From: Paenibacillus macerans
Lineage (GTDB): Bacteria; Bacillota; Bacilli; Paenibacillales; Paenibacillaceae
DNA length: 64,000 nucleotides
Direction of reading: 5' to 3'
Assembly (NCBI RefSeq): GCF_023715465.1
Contig: NZ_JAMBOE010000001.1
Location: forward strand, 682,001-746,000
Shown here in pieces: positions 44,618 to 53,695 of this stretch. The first letter of the stretch is position 1. Every line of letters starts with the position of its first letter. The translations under genes were made by a program, and so were the position numbers. The notes beneath the pieces were generated by a model. The model saw nothing but the letters and a program-made list of their open reading frames with translations, did not search any database and had not been told where the DNA came from.

Positions 44618-45130
44618 TTAACCGCGGCAACGCGTTAAAATCTCAAGCTTCACCTGTTCCGCGTTTTTCCCCGTCGTATCCACGGTATGATGCGCGAAAT
44701 CATAGGCGTTTTTCCGTTCCTCCAGCAGCGCGGCTACCCGCTCTTTGGCGCCGCCGGCCAGCAAGGGGCGATTTTCGTCTTCGCCGACGCGGGCGATGAT
44801 GTCATCCGCCGAAGCTTTCAAAGCGACAACAATCCCGTTCTTCAGCATCGCACGGCAATTTTGCTCGCGCAAGACGACGCCGCCGCCGGTCGCCAGCACG
44901 AAACCTTCGTCCGCAAGCACTTGATCAAGCAGCCGCGATTCCGTGTCTCTAAAGAACGTTTCACCTTTTTGCGCAAAAATTTCCGGGATCGACAGCCCAG
45001 TTTCCGTGATGATCATCTGATCGAGATCGACAAGGCGAAGGCCGGCTTCGGCCGCAAGCAACGCCCCGACGGTCGATTTGCCCGTGCCCATCATGCCGAT
45101 CAGCACGATATTATTTTTGGCAGTATGCAT
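44618..45130 (-). CDS. aroK: shikimate kinase
   Basis: The 170-residue P-loop kinase phosphorylates shikimate, the substrate step before EPSP synthase. Walker A GMMGTGKST is near residues 12-20, the shikimate-binding DLDQMI near 36-41, RDTESRLL near 61, ATGGGVVLR near 80 and a lid region with ENRPLL near 118 are present. The ATG at 45130 has AGGTGAAG upstream; an in-frame ATG at 45160 has no site. It heads the aroK-aroA pair with a 28-nt gap. The pathway role is certain; gene name aroK versus aroL cannot be decided. Confidence 0.93.
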   Translation of the reverse strand: MHTAKNNIVLIGMMGTGKSTVGALLAAEAGLRLVDLDQMIITETGLSIPEIFAQKGETFFRDTESRLLDQVLADEGFVLATGGGVVLREQNCRAMLKNGIVVALKASADDIIARVGEDENRPLLAGGAKERVAALLEERKNAYDFAHHTVDTTGKNAEQVKLEILTRCRG

Positions 45131-45221
45131 GTTTTCTTCACCTACTTGCAACTTTCCCATATCATAACACAGGCCGGCATATTTTCAATACGAACTTGCT
45201 TCGCATCATGTCATCCGGGTG

Positions 45222-45261
45222 CAAAAAAGCCGCCGAAGAGATATGACATCTCTTCGGCGGC
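45222..45261 (-). terminator. gnd terminator
   Basis: GCCGCCGAAGAGAT and ATCTCTTCGGCGGC form a 14-bp stem followed on the minus strand by TTTTTT. Confidence 0.9.
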
Positions 45262-45271
45262 TGTTCCTTCT

Positions 45272-46681
45272 TTAGAACCATTGATGGTGGAAGACGCCTT
45301 CCTTATCCACCCGCTTGAACGTATGTGCGCCGAAGTAGTCGCGCTGCGCCTGCAGCAGGTTCGCCGGTAAACGCTCCGTGCGGTAGCTATCGTAGTAGGA
45401 CAGGGCGCTGGCGAAGCCCGGAACCGGAATTCCGTTCTCCACGGCAGCGGCAATAACTTTACGCCATGCGTCCTGATAGCTTTCAACCACGTTTTTGAAG
45501 TACGGGTCAAGCAGCAGGTTTTTGAGCGCAGGATCGCGGTCGTAAGCTTCCTTGATGTTGTGCAGGAACTGAGAACGGATAATGCAGCCGCCGCGGAAAA
45601 TCATCGCGATGTTGCCGTATTTCAAATTCCAGCCGTATTCGTCGGAAGCGGCGCGCATTTGGGCAAAACCTTGAGCGTAAGAGACGATTTTGCTGGCGAA
45701 CAGCGCTTTACGAACATTTTCGATGAATTCCTGTTTGTCGCCGGCAAACGGCTTTTGGGCCGGGCCGTTCAATATTTTGCTGGCCGCCACGCGTTCTTCC
45801 TTCATCGCCGACAGGAAGCGGGAGAACACGGATTCCGTAATCATCGACAACGGCACGCCGAGATCCAGCGCACTTTGGCTTGTCCATTTGCCGGTTCCTT
45901 TTTGCCCAGCGGCGTCGAGAATCACGTCCACCATCGGTTTGCCGGTTTCTTGATCATATTGGGAGAAAATATCGGCGGTAATTTCGATCAGGTAGCTGTC
46001 AAGCTCCCCTTTGTTCCACTCGGAGAAAATTTCGTGCAATTCTTTGGCGTCAACGCCGAGCACATCCTTCAGCAAATGATAAGCTTCGCCGATCAGCTGC
46101 ATGTCGCCGTACTCAATGCCGTTGTGCACCATTTTTACATAGTGTCCAGCGCCGTCCGGCCCGATATATGTACAGCAAGGATCCCCATTTACTTTGGCGG
46201 AAATGGCCGTCAAAATCGGTTCAACCAGTTTGTAGGCGTCTTCTTGTCCGCCCGGCATGATGGAAGGACCTTTCAGCGCGCCTTCTTCGCCGCCGGATAC
46301 CCCGGTGCCGATAAAGCGGAAACCTTTGGCCTCAAGCTCTTTGCTGCGGCGCTGCGTATCCGGGAAGTGGGCGTTGCCTCCATCGATGATGATATCGCCT
46401 TGATCCAGGTAAGGAAGCAGCTGTTCAATCGTTGCGTCCGTAGCTGGGCCAGCTTGTACCATAATTAAAATTTTGCGCGGTGCTTCGAGCGAATTGACGA
46501 ACTCTTCCACGGAGAACGTGCCGACAAGGTTTTTCCCTTTGCCTTCGTTTGCCAGAAGGTCATGCGTTTTTTCGGGAGAACGGTTGAACACCGAAACGGT
46601 GAAGCCCCTGCTCTCAATATTCAGGGCCAAGTTTTTGCCCATGACGGCAAGGCCGATAACGCCAATCTGTTGTTTTGACAT
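45272..46681 (-). CDS. gnd: 6-phosphogluconate dehydrogenase (decarboxylating)
   Basis: The 469-residue enzyme oxidises 6-phosphogluconate to ribulose 5-phosphate and CO2, producing NADPH in the pentose phosphate pathway. The Rossmann motif [12 protein letters not shown] is near residue 7, MVQAG near 75, [11 protein letters not shown] near 126, [18 protein letters not shown] near 180 (catalytic Lys and Glu) and the C-terminal [20 protein letters not shown] near 435. The ATG at 46681 has AAAGG at ~9 nt; a preceding in-frame ATG is too close. It is upstream of aroK but separated from it by a strong terminator, so it is independent. Confidence 0.95.
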   Translation of the reverse strand: MSKQQIGVIGLAVMGKNLALNIESRGFTVSVFNRSPEKTHDLLANEGKGKNLVGTFSVEEFVNSLEAPRKILIMVQAGPATDATIEQLLPYLDQGDIIIDGGNAHFPDTQRRSKELEAKGFRFIGTGVSGGEEGALKGPSIMPGGQEDAYKLVEPILTAISAKVNGDPCCTYIGPDGAGHYVKMVHNGIEYGDMQLIGEAYHLLKDVLGVDAKELHEIFSEWNKGELDSYLIEITADIFSQYDQETGKPMVDVILDAAGQKGTGKWTSQSALDLGVPLSMITESVFSRFLSAMKEERVAASKILNGPAQKPFAGDKQEFIENVRKALFASKIVSYAQGFAQMRAASDEYGWNLKYGNIAMIFRGGCIIRSQFLHNIKEAYDRDPALKNLLLDPYFKNVVESYQDAWRKVIAAAVENGIPVPGFASALSYYDSYRTERLPANLLQAQRDYFGAHTFKRVDKEGVFHHQWF

Positions 46682-46839
46682 GGTCTCCATCCTTTGCTCA
46701 CTATATTTTTGTTCAATAATATCATTTTAACAGTTTTGTGTACAGAAGTGAACCCTGGTCCGCCTTCAAAAAACATCCCCCGACATGAATTGGGGGGAAC
46801 CGCATAAATATATTATTCTATTCTGGGCCAAACGAACCG

Positions 46840-47436
46840 TTACCATTCAAGGCGGATCAGCTCCAGGCGAAGCTTGCGGAGTTTCTCCTTGCAGGCTTCC
46901 GAGGCGGCCTCGTCGCCGTTTTGCAGCGCTTCATACAGCCTGTCGAGTTCGGCGTCCAGTTCCTGCTGTAAATCGGCAAGCTGCCGCTCCGCTTTGTCGG
47001 AAGCGAACATTTCGGCGAGTTGCTCCGTGTTCAGTGTCGGGCCTTTTTGAAAAATGACCCGGTGCTCCATCCCGGAAATTTCCACCAATCGAATGACTTC
47101 GCCGAACAAAATATTTTCGATCACAATTTGCCTGTCCTTGAACCGTTTGACCACGGCGTGGCCGCGCAGCTCTCCGATCAGTTTCTCCAGCCATTCGGCC
47201 AGCTTGGCGTCACGGATCACGTAATCGCCGGCCAGCTTGTATCCTTTGCCGAGACGTTGAAACTTCAGCTTCGTCAGCTTGCGCCCGGTGCGGACGGAAA
47301 TGATGAACACGGATTCGTTTTCGCTCCAATATAAAGAATACCCGTCTTGGATCAAATCGCGGATCAATTGTTGAATGTGCCGGCGGTCAAATCGGAGTTC
47401 CAGATTACAATACTCAACCTCATAGCTTTTATTCAC
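46840..47436 (-). CDS. uncharacterised protein with C-terminal coiled coil
   Basis: This 198-residue product is not recognised. It starts with an alpha/beta-like segment (NLELRFDRRHIQQLIRDLIQ; VFIISVRTGRKLTKLKF). Its C-terminal third (RQLADLQQELDAELDRLYEALQ) is highly charged and probably a coiled coil. No membrane segment, signal or Cys motif is present. The start is a GTG with AGGAGG 7 nt upstream. Its upstream side holds the tandem 65-bp repeats and its downstream side is gnd. It is likely a conserved Paenibacillus-type soluble protein; function unknown. Confidence 0.65.
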   Translation of the reverse strand: MNKSYEVEYCNLELRFDRRHIQQLIRDLIQDGYSLYWSENESVFIISVRTGRKLTKLKFQRLGKGYKLAGDYVIRDAKLAEWLEKLIGELRGHAVVKRFKDRQIVIENILFGEVIRLVEISGMEHRVIFQKGPTLNTEQLAEMFASDKAERQLADLQQELDAELDRLYEALQNGDEAASEACKEKLRKLRLELIRLEW

Positions 47437-47452
47437 GGCACTCCCTCCTCAA

Positions 47453-47640
47453 AGTTTTTGTGAGCGATACATCTTAGCTGTACTTCGAACAAAAACTCGC
47501 TACGGAAGCATTAACTTAGTTTTTGTGAGCGATACATCTTGGTTGCGCTTCGTACAAAAACTCCCTTCGAAAGCATACGCTAAGTTTTTGTGAGCGATAC
47601 ATCTTAGCTGTACTTCGAACAAAAACTCGCTGCGGCTTAC
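47453..47640. repeat. three tandem 65-bp repeats, each with a 9-bp inverted repeat
   Basis: Units begin at 47453, 47518 and 47583, exactly 65 nt apart. Each has AGTTTTTGT and ACAAAAACT arms around ~27 nt with TACA/TGTA inside. The first ~48 nt of units 1 and 3 are identical; the middle unit has several changes. The rest of the 367-bp gap between 47437 and 47803 holds no gene. Confidence 0.9.
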
Positions 47641-47803
47641 CTTATCTTATACTCCATCTTATGTAACGGAACTTGGTTTATTGATTATTTTTACCCGTTT
47701 CGGGCCCCGGTTGACGCATCCTTGGGGGTGGTATGTTATACTGATGGCAGGCAAAAAACACCATAAAGCATTTCCGATTTGATAAGCTGGAGGTATCAAG
47801 CAC

Positions 47804-48427
47804 ATGACATTTCCCGGTTTTGCGCAGCAGGATTTTCAAGCGTTGACCGTTCCGGGGCTCGAGCCCCGGATGGAAGCGATTATTAACCGGATTAGACCGA
47901 AGCTGGAAACGCTCGGTGCGGAGCTGGCGCCATACTTGTCGGCGCTTTGCGGAGAAGAGATGTACCCGCATGTCGCAAAGCACGCCCGGCGCACGGTCAA
48001 TCCGCCAAACGATACATGGGTGGCCTGGGCCGCGAGCAAACGAGGTTATAAAGCGCTGCCTCATTTTCAAGTAGGCATGTTCCCCACTCACTTGTTCATC
48101 ATTTTTGCCGTTATCTACGAAAGCCCAAACAAGCTGGTGTTCGCCAATTACCTGGACAAGCATGCGGCACAGGTGAAAAAAACGATTCCAGGCGGCTTCT
48201 ATTGGTCGCTCGATCATATGGATCCCGGCGGCACGCCGCATCAGGAGGCGGACAGCAAGCTGCTGAAGCAATGGGCCGGACAGCTGAAAAAGGTGAAAAA
48301 AGCCGAGATCATGTGCGGACAACGTCTGGAACAGGACAATCCACTGCTTGGGGACGGGAGCAAGCTGGTCCAAACGATCGAAGAAACGTTCCAAACGCTG
48401 CTTCGGCTCTACAAAAACGCATTTTGA
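47804..48427 (+). CDS. yktB: YktB family protein (DUF1054)
   Basis: The 207-residue protein matches the YktB/UPF0637 group: FPGFAQQDFQALTVPGLEPR at the start, HARRTVNPPNDTWVAWA near 60 and PHFQVGMFPTHLFI near 85. A crystal structure of a family member exists but function is unknown. GGAGG lies upstream of the ATG. In B. subtilis yktB is near speA, and speA is found here 1.5 kb away, supporting shared ancestry of the block. Its terminator lies inside the 3' end of the convergent MFS gene. Confidence 0.9.
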   Translation: MTFPGFAQQDFQALTVPGLEPRMEAIINRIRPKLETLGAELAPYLSALCGEEMYPHVAKHARRTVNPPNDTWVAWAASKRGYKALPHFQVGMFPTHLFIIFAVIYESPNKLVFANYLDKHAAQVKKTIPGGFYWSLDHMDPGGTPHQEADSKLLKQWAGQLKKVKKAEIMCGQRLEQDNPLLGDGSKLVQTIEETFQTLLRLYKNAF

Positions 48428-48443
48428 TATTGCTCCGGCAGCT

Positions 48444-49727
48444 TCATCGCCCAGCCTTCGGGGTTACCCCCGGAGGTTTTTTTGCGTTTCTGGCGATTCC
48501 GATATGGAGAAAAAACAGTAAGGCCATCATCGCCGAGCTGGCCAGAAACGGAGCGGGGGGTCCCAAAACATCCCACATTTTGCCCGATACGATTGGTCCC
48601 ACAACCATTCCGGAGCCCTGTATCGTGAGAAACAGCCCCCATACCGTGCCTTTCTCCCCTTCCGGCAGCAAATGCGAAAGCATCGTATCCCAGGTCGGAA
48701 GAATAAAAGCGTAGCTCACCCCGATCAACATGACGAGCAGCCAGACAAGGGATACGGAGCTCGTTACTGCGAAAATGCCGACCGATACGGCCGCAAGAGC
48801 GAATCCGACATGCAAAAACCACCGTGTCCCAAAGCGGTCCACCAACTTCCCGATCGGGATCAGCCCCGCCACCGTGATGCCCCCGCCGATCACCAGCATG
48901 GCGCTGAACGTTTCCGGTGGCAAACCAAGCTCAGACCTAACATATAATGTAATGACGGGCGTCAGCAGCCCCACGGCAAAAGACTGCAGAAACAGCGCCG
49001 GATAAAGCAGCGGGCTGACATGTAAATTGTTCCTGACCTCACGAAGCGTCGCGCGAATATGGCGCCATATCCCTCCCCGCCACAGCGCTTTGTCAAGGGT
49101 CTCGGGGCCGGTTTCCGCCGGTTTGCCCCCGGGTGCTTTACCGGTTTTTCCGGGAAGAAACAGCGATACGATCACCACCAGTCCAACGCAGGCCAATAGA
49201 AGCCAAAACACGGGACGGTAAGAGCCGTCTACGAGAAAATTGATCAGCACCGGTCCCAATCCGGTTCCGCCGAGGCTGGAAATTTGCATGACCCCCATCG
49301 CCGTGGCGAAATTTTTGTTTTCTTCCGTCACCGCCGTTATTCCCATAAGGACGCACGGCCACAGCGGCGCCGTCCCGATTCCCAGCAGCGTACAGCCGAG
49401 CACAAGGAATCCCATCGTCTGCAGAAAGGCGATTATCGCCACCGCCCCGAGCGTAAGACAAAGACCCAGCGTCATCGTCAGACGAAAGCCGATCCGTTCG
49501 ATCAGCCAGCCCGCCGGGCTGCGAAACACATTATCTCCAATATATTGGAGTGAAAAAGACAACCCGATCGCAAAGGCGCTCAGCTTCAGCACGTCGCCCA
49601 TATACACGGGCAGTACCGCAACGATCAGTGCACCCTTCACGAACTCTACCAAAAACATAATGATCCAAAGGCAGGCAAACGTAGGATTCAGCAGTTTTTT
49701 GCGTGCGATTCCTGATGTTAATTCCAT
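48444..49727 (-). CDS. major facilitator superfamily transporter
   Basis: The 427-residue protein has about twelve hydrophobic segments and MFS features: the loop motif after TM2 (GWLIERIGFRLTMTLG) and GKLVDRFGTRWFLHVG after TM8, with a cytosolic basic/Pro-Gly-rich central loop (GKTGKAPGGKPAETG). This pattern fits drug/metabolite efflux transporters; the substrate is unknown. It is monocistronic, and its C-terminus overlaps the yktB terminator. No regulator is adjacent. Candidate alternative: sugar or siderophore exporter. Confidence 0.85.
   Translation of the reverse strand: MELTSGIARKKLLNPTFACLWIIMFLVEFVKGALIVAVLPVYMGDVLKLSAFAIGLSFSLQYIGDNVFRSPAGWLIERIGFRLTMTLGLCLTLGAVAIIAFLQTMGFLVLGCTLLGIGTAPLWPCVLMGITAVTEENKNFATAMGVMQISSLGGTGLGPVLINFLVDGSYRPVFWLLLACVGLVVIVSLFLPGKTGKAPGGKPAETGPETLDKALWRGGIWRHIRATLREVRNNLHVSPLLYPALFLQSFAVGLLTPVITLYVRSELGLPPETFSAMLVIGGGITVAGLIPIGKLVDRFGTRWFLHVGFALAAVSVGIFAVTSSVSLVWLLVMLIGVSYAFILPTWDTMLSHLLPEGEKGTVWGLFLTIQGSGMVVGPIVSGKMWDVLGPPAPFLASSAMMALLFFLHIGIARNAKKPPGVTPKAGR
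48455..48484 (+). terminator. yktB terminator within the MFS gene 3' end
   Basis: CCTTCGGGG and CCCCGGAGG around TTAC form a stem (one G-T pair) followed by TTTTTTT. It overlaps the last ~14 codons of the convergent MFS gene on the minus strand. Confidence 0.8.
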
Positions 49728-49881
49728 GGCAAAATCCCTCCGCTATTTCTCCAGATATGATTTCTTCGCTTTAGTTTGTCCCTTTTGGGGAGCGATCTAA
49801 CATGTTCACTTGCATTCCGAACCGTTTTTGTTATACTCAAGCTTGTTTACATTTTAACGATGAAAGGCAGGGATGGCCCTT

Positions 49882-51357
49882 ATGGATCATCAAAGCACGC
49901 CGCTCTTTACCGCACTCAAAAAACACGCGGCCGGCAATCCCGTTCAATTTCACATTCCCGGGCATAAAAAGGGGCTCGGCACCGATAAAGAATTTCGCGA
50001 ATTTATTGGCGATAACGCCCTGTCGATCGATCTGATCAACATCGCGCCGCTGGACGATCTTCATCAGCCGACCGGCGTGATCGAGGAGGCGCAGAAGCTC
50101 GCCGCCGACGCGTTTGACGCGGATCATACGTTTTTTTCCGTTCAAGGGACGAGCGGTGCCATTATGACCATGATATTATCCGTTTGTTCGCCGGGCGATA
50201 AAATTATCGTTCCAAGAAACATTCACAAATCTGTAATGTCCGCGATTATTTTCGCCGGGGCCAAGCCAGTTTTCGTGTCGCCGGCTCAGGATTTCAATCT
50301 CGGTATCGATCACGGTATTACGTCGTCCTCGGTGCGCCGCGCATTGCAGCGTCATCCCGACGCCAAAGCCGTTGTGGTCATTAATCCGACGTATTTCGGC
50401 GTATGCGCCAACCTGAAAGAAATCGTCGACCTTGCCCACAGCTTTCATGTGCCCGTGCTTGTGGACGAGGCCCACGGTGTGCACATCCATTTTCACGAGC
50501 AGCTGCCGATGTCGGCCATGCAGGCCGGCGCGGATATGGCGGCAACGAGCGTTCACAAGCTCGGCGGTTCCATGACGCAGAGCTCGATTCTAAACGTTAA
50601 CACGAAAAACGGTTATGTAAATCCGCAGCGCGTTCAAACGATCATCAGCATGTTGACGACGACGTCGACTTCCTATTTGCTGCTGGCCTCCCTGGATACG
50701 GCCCGGAGAAATCTGGCGCTCTATGGCCGCGAACTGGCTGAGCAATCGATGGAGCTGGCGCAATATGTCCGTGAGGAAGTTAACAAAATTGAGGGGCTAT
50801 ACTGCTTCGGGAAAGAAATTTTAGGCAGTGAAGCGGCCTACGACCATGACCCGACTAAAATTACGATCCATGTCCGGCATTTGGGCATCACCGGCTACGA
50901 GGCGGAAAATTGGCTGCGCGAGCATTATAATATCGAGGTTGAACTCAGCGATATGTATAATATCCTCTGTTTGATTACGCCGGGGGACACGCGGGAGACC
51001 GCCGATATTTTGCTGACTGCGCTGCGCGAGCTGTCCGGCATTTACTACAAAGAAGGCAATGCAAATGAACTTATCGTTAAAGTGCCGGAAATTCCGCAGT
51101 TGTCCCTGATTCCGCGGGACGCCTTTTACGCCGATACTGAAGTGATACCGTTCAAGGAATCAGCCGGCCGGATCATTGCCGAGTTTATTTATGTATATCC
51201 GCCAGGCATTCCGATTTTGCTCCCGGGTGAAGTCATCTCCCAGGATAATATCGACTATATCGTTGATCATGTGGAAGTTGGGTTGCCGGTGAAAGGACCG
51301 GAAGACCGGAAGATCGAAAACGTAAAAGTGATCGTCGAGGCAGATCCGATCTTCTGA
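49882..51357 (+). CDS. speA: arginine decarboxylase (PLP, class III)
   Basis: The 491-residue PLP-dependent enzyme decarboxylates arginine to agmatine for polyamine synthesis. IPGHKKGLGTDKEF near 24, SVQGTSGAIMT near 83, VDEAHGVHIHFH near 199 and SVHKLGGSMTQSS with the PLP Lys226 match B. subtilis SpeA along its length. The start at 49882 aligns with SpeA; an in-frame ATG at 49873 is possible. It ends at a strong hairpin and has no neighbouring speB or speE. A lysine- or ornithine-specific activity cannot be ruled out by eye, but overall similarity to SpeA is high. Confidence 0.93.
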   Translation: MDHQSTPLFTALKKHAAGNPVQFHIPGHKKGLGTDKEFREFIGDNALSIDLINIAPLDDLHQPTGVIEEAQKLAADAFDADHTFFSVQGTSGAIMTMILSVCSPGDKIIVPRNIHKSVMSAIIFAGAKPVFVSPAQDFNLGIDHGITSSSVRRALQRHPDAKAVVVINPTYFGVCANLKEIVDLAHSFHVPVLVDEAHGVHIHFHEQLPMSAMQAGADMAATSVHKLGGSMTQSSILNVNTKNGYVNPQRVQTIISMLTTTSTSYLLLASLDTARRNLALYGRELAEQSMELAQYVREEVNKIEGLYCFGKEILGSEAAYDHDPTKITIHVRHLGITGYEAENWLREHYNIEVELSDMYNILCLITPGDTRETADILLTALRELSGIYYKEGNANELIVKVPEIPQLSLIPRDAFYADTEVIPFKESAGRIIAEFIYVYPPGIPILLPGEVISQDNIDYIVDHVEVGLPVKGPEDRKIENVKVIVEADPIF

Positions 51358-51377
51358 AGCGAATTTTTTGCCACAAC

Positions 51378-51412
51378 AAAAGCTCCCCGGATTTCGGGGA
51401 GCTTTGATTTTT
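51378..51412 (+). terminator. speA terminator
   Basis: AAAGCTCCCCG, a GATTT loop and CGGGGAGCTTT, then GATTTTT. Strong. Confidence 0.85.
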
Positions 51413-51424
51413 GGCAATCCGTTA

Positions 51425-51742
51425 TTAAGCTTCATCAAGTTGGGAGACAAGTTCGTTATATGCTTCCTCCACTTGCTTCCATTCTTCTTCGTCTTCGATA
51501 TTGTAAAGCACCATTTCTTCGTTTTCTTCTTCCATGCGGAGAATGATGCCGTCCGCTCCCGGATTGTTCCGCTCCAACAGAAGTGCGTACACTTTTTCGC
51601 CTACGTCAAACGTTTCGACGAGAACCATTTCTACGTCGTTGCCTTGTTCGTCCGTCAACGTCAACACAAACTCTTCGTGCTCATGATCGTGGTCATGTCC
51701 ACATCCGCACGCTTCGCCGTGTTCGTGATTGTGGTCGCTCAT
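51425..51742 (-). CDS. DUF1292 family protein with His-rich N-terminus
   Basis: The 105-residue acidic protein belongs to the YrzB/DUF1292 group (VLTLTDEQGNDVEMVLVETF core, then YALLLERNNP). Its first ~23 residues are unusually rich in His, Cys and acidic residues (HNHEHGEACGCGHDHDHEHE), which could bind a transition metal. Function is unknown; in other Bacillales DUF1292 genes lie near yrrK and yrzL. The gene is convergent with speA and isolated here. The ATG at 51742 is in a normal context. Confidence 0.88.
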   Translation of the reverse strand: MSDHNHEHGEACGCGHDHDHEHEEFVLTLTDEQGNDVEMVLVETFDVGEKVYALLLERNNPGADGIILRMEEENEEMVLYNIEDEEEWKQVEEAYNELVSQLDEA

Positions 51743-51853
51743 TGAATTACCTCGCTTTAATGGTTTTAATGGTGTTGCCTTATCCCCCGTATCGTAACAT
51801 TTTCGGATGGACAGGTCAATTTTCCCAGCTACGCAGTGTAGATTATTATATAC

Positions 51854-52414
51854 CTATTCCAGGACTTTGATACCTTTCTCCGATACCAGGACAAAATCCG
51901 TTCCTCCGGCCGGTTTCATATAAAATCCGACAGTGTACTGCCCGGTCGCTTTGAAGTCATACGTGTAGTCTTTGGTGCGGAACCAGAAATTATCCCGCTG
52001 CTCCTTGATTTCATCGGTTTGGATCTCCTTGACGGTACCGTCTGGCGCCGTAATCGAGACGCGGACCGCCGAAATATTCGTCTTCAAATTATCGATTTGT
52101 GAAAACACGTAAAATTTAAGCTTGCCCGTCTTTTTGATATCCCCAAACACTCCTTCCTCACTAGACAAGGACATATGGACGTTCGGTTTATAGTAATTGA
52201 CCGTTTTCGTTTCTTCGTTATAATCGGCCAAACCCTCGAGATTTCGTAAAGGGACGTAGGTTTTTCCATCGATAATATATCCGCCGTCTTCCAGCTCGCG
52301 TCCGTTCAGCAGCAGTTTCACTTTTTGACTGGCCGCGTCGGCAAACAGCATGGAACCTCCCATTAGAGAGAAGGCAATGGCAAGGACAGCAACTCTTCTC
52401 CATTTCAATTTCAT
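51854..52414 (-). CDS. secreted stalk (copper amine oxidase N-terminal-like) domain protein
   Basis: The 186-residue protein has a signal peptide (KWRRVAVLAIAFSLMGGSMLFADAASQ, cleavage near 28) and then a stalk-domain pattern: VKLLLNGRELEDGGYIIDGKTYVPLR, common in exported Paenibacillus proteins. The C-terminal half is beta-rich (VRVSITAPDGTVKEIQ; QYTVGFYM), probably an Ig-like module. No enzyme residues are visible. GGAGGG lies upstream of the ATG. It is probably cell-wall-associated; function unknown. Confidence 0.78.
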   Translation of the reverse strand: MKLKWRRVAVLAIAFSLMGGSMLFADAASQKVKLLLNGRELEDGGYIIDGKTYVPLRNLEGLADYNEETKTVNYYKPNVHMSLSSEEGVFGDIKKTGKLKFYVFSQIDNLKTNISAVRVSITAPDGTVKEIQTDEIKEQRDNFWFRTKDYTYDFKATGQYTVGFYMKPAGGTDFVLVSEKGIKVLE

Positions 52415-52615
52415 TGTATGAACCCTCCATTTGATTCATGTTGATATAAATTTATACTCCGCCTGTACGGGCAAGTTGCGGTATTACCGGTAAAAGCCGG
52501 ATATTTTTTCCGTCCTGTCCGCCTGCTTTGCTACGGCGCCCGTTTCGGGCTTTCGTTTGGAAGGGAATTGGAGTACATTAAAGGGAAGGATGTGACTTTC
52601 ACAAGGGGGATATTT

Positions 52616-53353
52616 ATGACACTTCGTTTGCAAATGCTTGGCACGGGCGGGGCATTCGCCAAAAAGTACTTTAACAATAACGGTCTCCTCTATGCGGAGG
52701 ACTTTACGCTGCTGATCGATTGCGGCATTACCGCACCGCTCGCGCTGCATACGCTTGGCAAATCGCTCGATGAAATCGACGGCATACTCATCACGCATAT
52801 CCATGGCGACCATGTTGGAGGCCTCGAAGAATTCGCCTTCCGCATGAAATACGGTTCCGGGAAGAAACCGGTTCTCTACATCGCCGACAAGTTGGTCACC
52901 CCGTTATGGGAAAACACGTTAAAAGGCGGAATGAGTCAGGATGGGGTGATCGGTTCGCTTGACGACGTTTTTGATGTCAGGCTCCTCATAGAAGGAAAAA
53001 CCGAGCAATTGTCACCGGGGCTTTCCGTGGAAATTATCCAGACACCGCATATTCCCGGCAAACCAAGCTATTCGCTGTATTTTAACGGCGAGATTTTTTA
53101 TAGTGCGGATAAAACCTTCCAGCCGGAGCTGCTGACCCGGTTTGTAAGAGAAAGAAACTGCCGGAAAATTTTGCACGAGGTTCAGCTTACCGGTCCGGGC
53201 GAAGTACATACGACGCTTCAGGAGCTGCTCTCCTTGCCTCCGGAGATTCAAAGCAAAATTTCGCTGATGCATTATGGAGACGAAATGGAGTCATTTATCG
53301 GTAAAACCGGGGAGATGGATTTTCTGCGCCAGCACGAAATTTATACGCTATAG
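52616..53353 (+). CDS. metallo-beta-lactamase-fold hydrolase (RNase Z-like)
   Basis: The 245-residue cytosolic protein has the MBL signature HIHGDH near residues 62-67 and a Zn-ligand [12 protein letters not shown] region, an HE (LHEVQL) near 182 and a final HYGDE near 218, as in RNase Z/ElaC-like or YycJ-like hydrolases. [10 protein letters not shown] near 8-17 opens the fold. The ATG at 52616 has AAGGGGG upstream; a TTG 48 nt earlier is rejected. Substrate not known. Convergent with the DUF3892 gene. Confidence 0.85.
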   Translation: MTLRLQMLGTGGAFAKKYFNNNGLLYAEDFTLLIDCGITAPLALHTLGKSLDEIDGILITHIHGDHVGGLEEFAFRMKYGSGKKPVLYIADKLVTPLWENTLKGGMSQDGVIGSLDDVFDVRLLIEGKTEQLSPGLSVEIIQTPHIPGKPSYSLYFNGEIFYSADKTFQPELLTRFVRERNCRKILHEVQLTGPGEVHTTLQELLSLPPEIQSKISLMHYGDEMESFIGKTGEMDFLRQHEIYTL

Positions 53354-53357
53354 AGGG

Positions 53358-53396
53358 TCAAAAAAACAACCTCCGGCCTTTCGGCCGGAGGTTGTC
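53358..53396 (-). terminator. terminator of the DUF3892 gene
   Basis: ACAACCTCCGGCC and GGCCGGAGGTTGT form a perfect 13-bp stem with TTTTTTT on the minus strand. It may also serve the MBL gene. Confidence 0.85.
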
Positions 53397-53636
53397 CTAT
53401 TCGAAGCTTGGCAGGTTGTCCAGATTATTTGACGGATCTCCATCGGCATCACCGCGGATGTACATTTCGCCGTCCCGGCCTTTAAAGACGTTGACGCCGG
53501 CGATGGCGCCGGCTTTAACTTCCTGAAGCGCCTGTTCGTAATCAAGCACCCGCCCGCTTGACGTTTTAAATGACTCCAGGTCACCGTCGCCGTTTTTACG
53601 GACTGCGATAAACGTTTCTCTGGTATTTAGGGGCAT
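53397..53636 (-). CDS. DUF3892 domain protein
   Basis: The ~79-residue small protein has the DUF3892 pattern: TFIAVRKNGDGDLESFKTSSGRVLDYEQAL and then VNVFKGRDGEMYIRGDADG. Family members are small, cytosolic and of unknown role. The ATG at 53636 is chosen; AAGGAG lies upstream at long spacing (about 13 nt), and a TTG earlier is in frame. It is monocistronic. No operon partner suggests a function. Confidence 0.78.
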   Translation of the reverse strand: MPLNTRETFIAVRKNGDGDLESFKTSSGRVLDYEQALQEVKAGAIAGVNVFKGRDGEMYIRGDADGDPSNNLDNLPSFE

Positions 53637-53695
53637 CTTATGATCACATCTCCTTATCAAGAAGTATGATTATAGATTGCCCCATAATCCAAAAA

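Noticed and set aside
43336..44799. 487-codon plus-strand open frame opposite aroA and aroK
   Set aside because: Antisense to two clear genes with full motif sets; Arg/His-rich composition, no ribosome binding site and no recognisable domain. Similar long antisense frames occur opposite tyrS (28343-29506), ptsI (41518-42666) and the diguanylate cyclase gene (24426-25637), a result of codon bias.
47453..47640. CRISPR array
   Set aside because: Only three contiguous units with no variable spacers and no cas genes; a plain tandem repeat.
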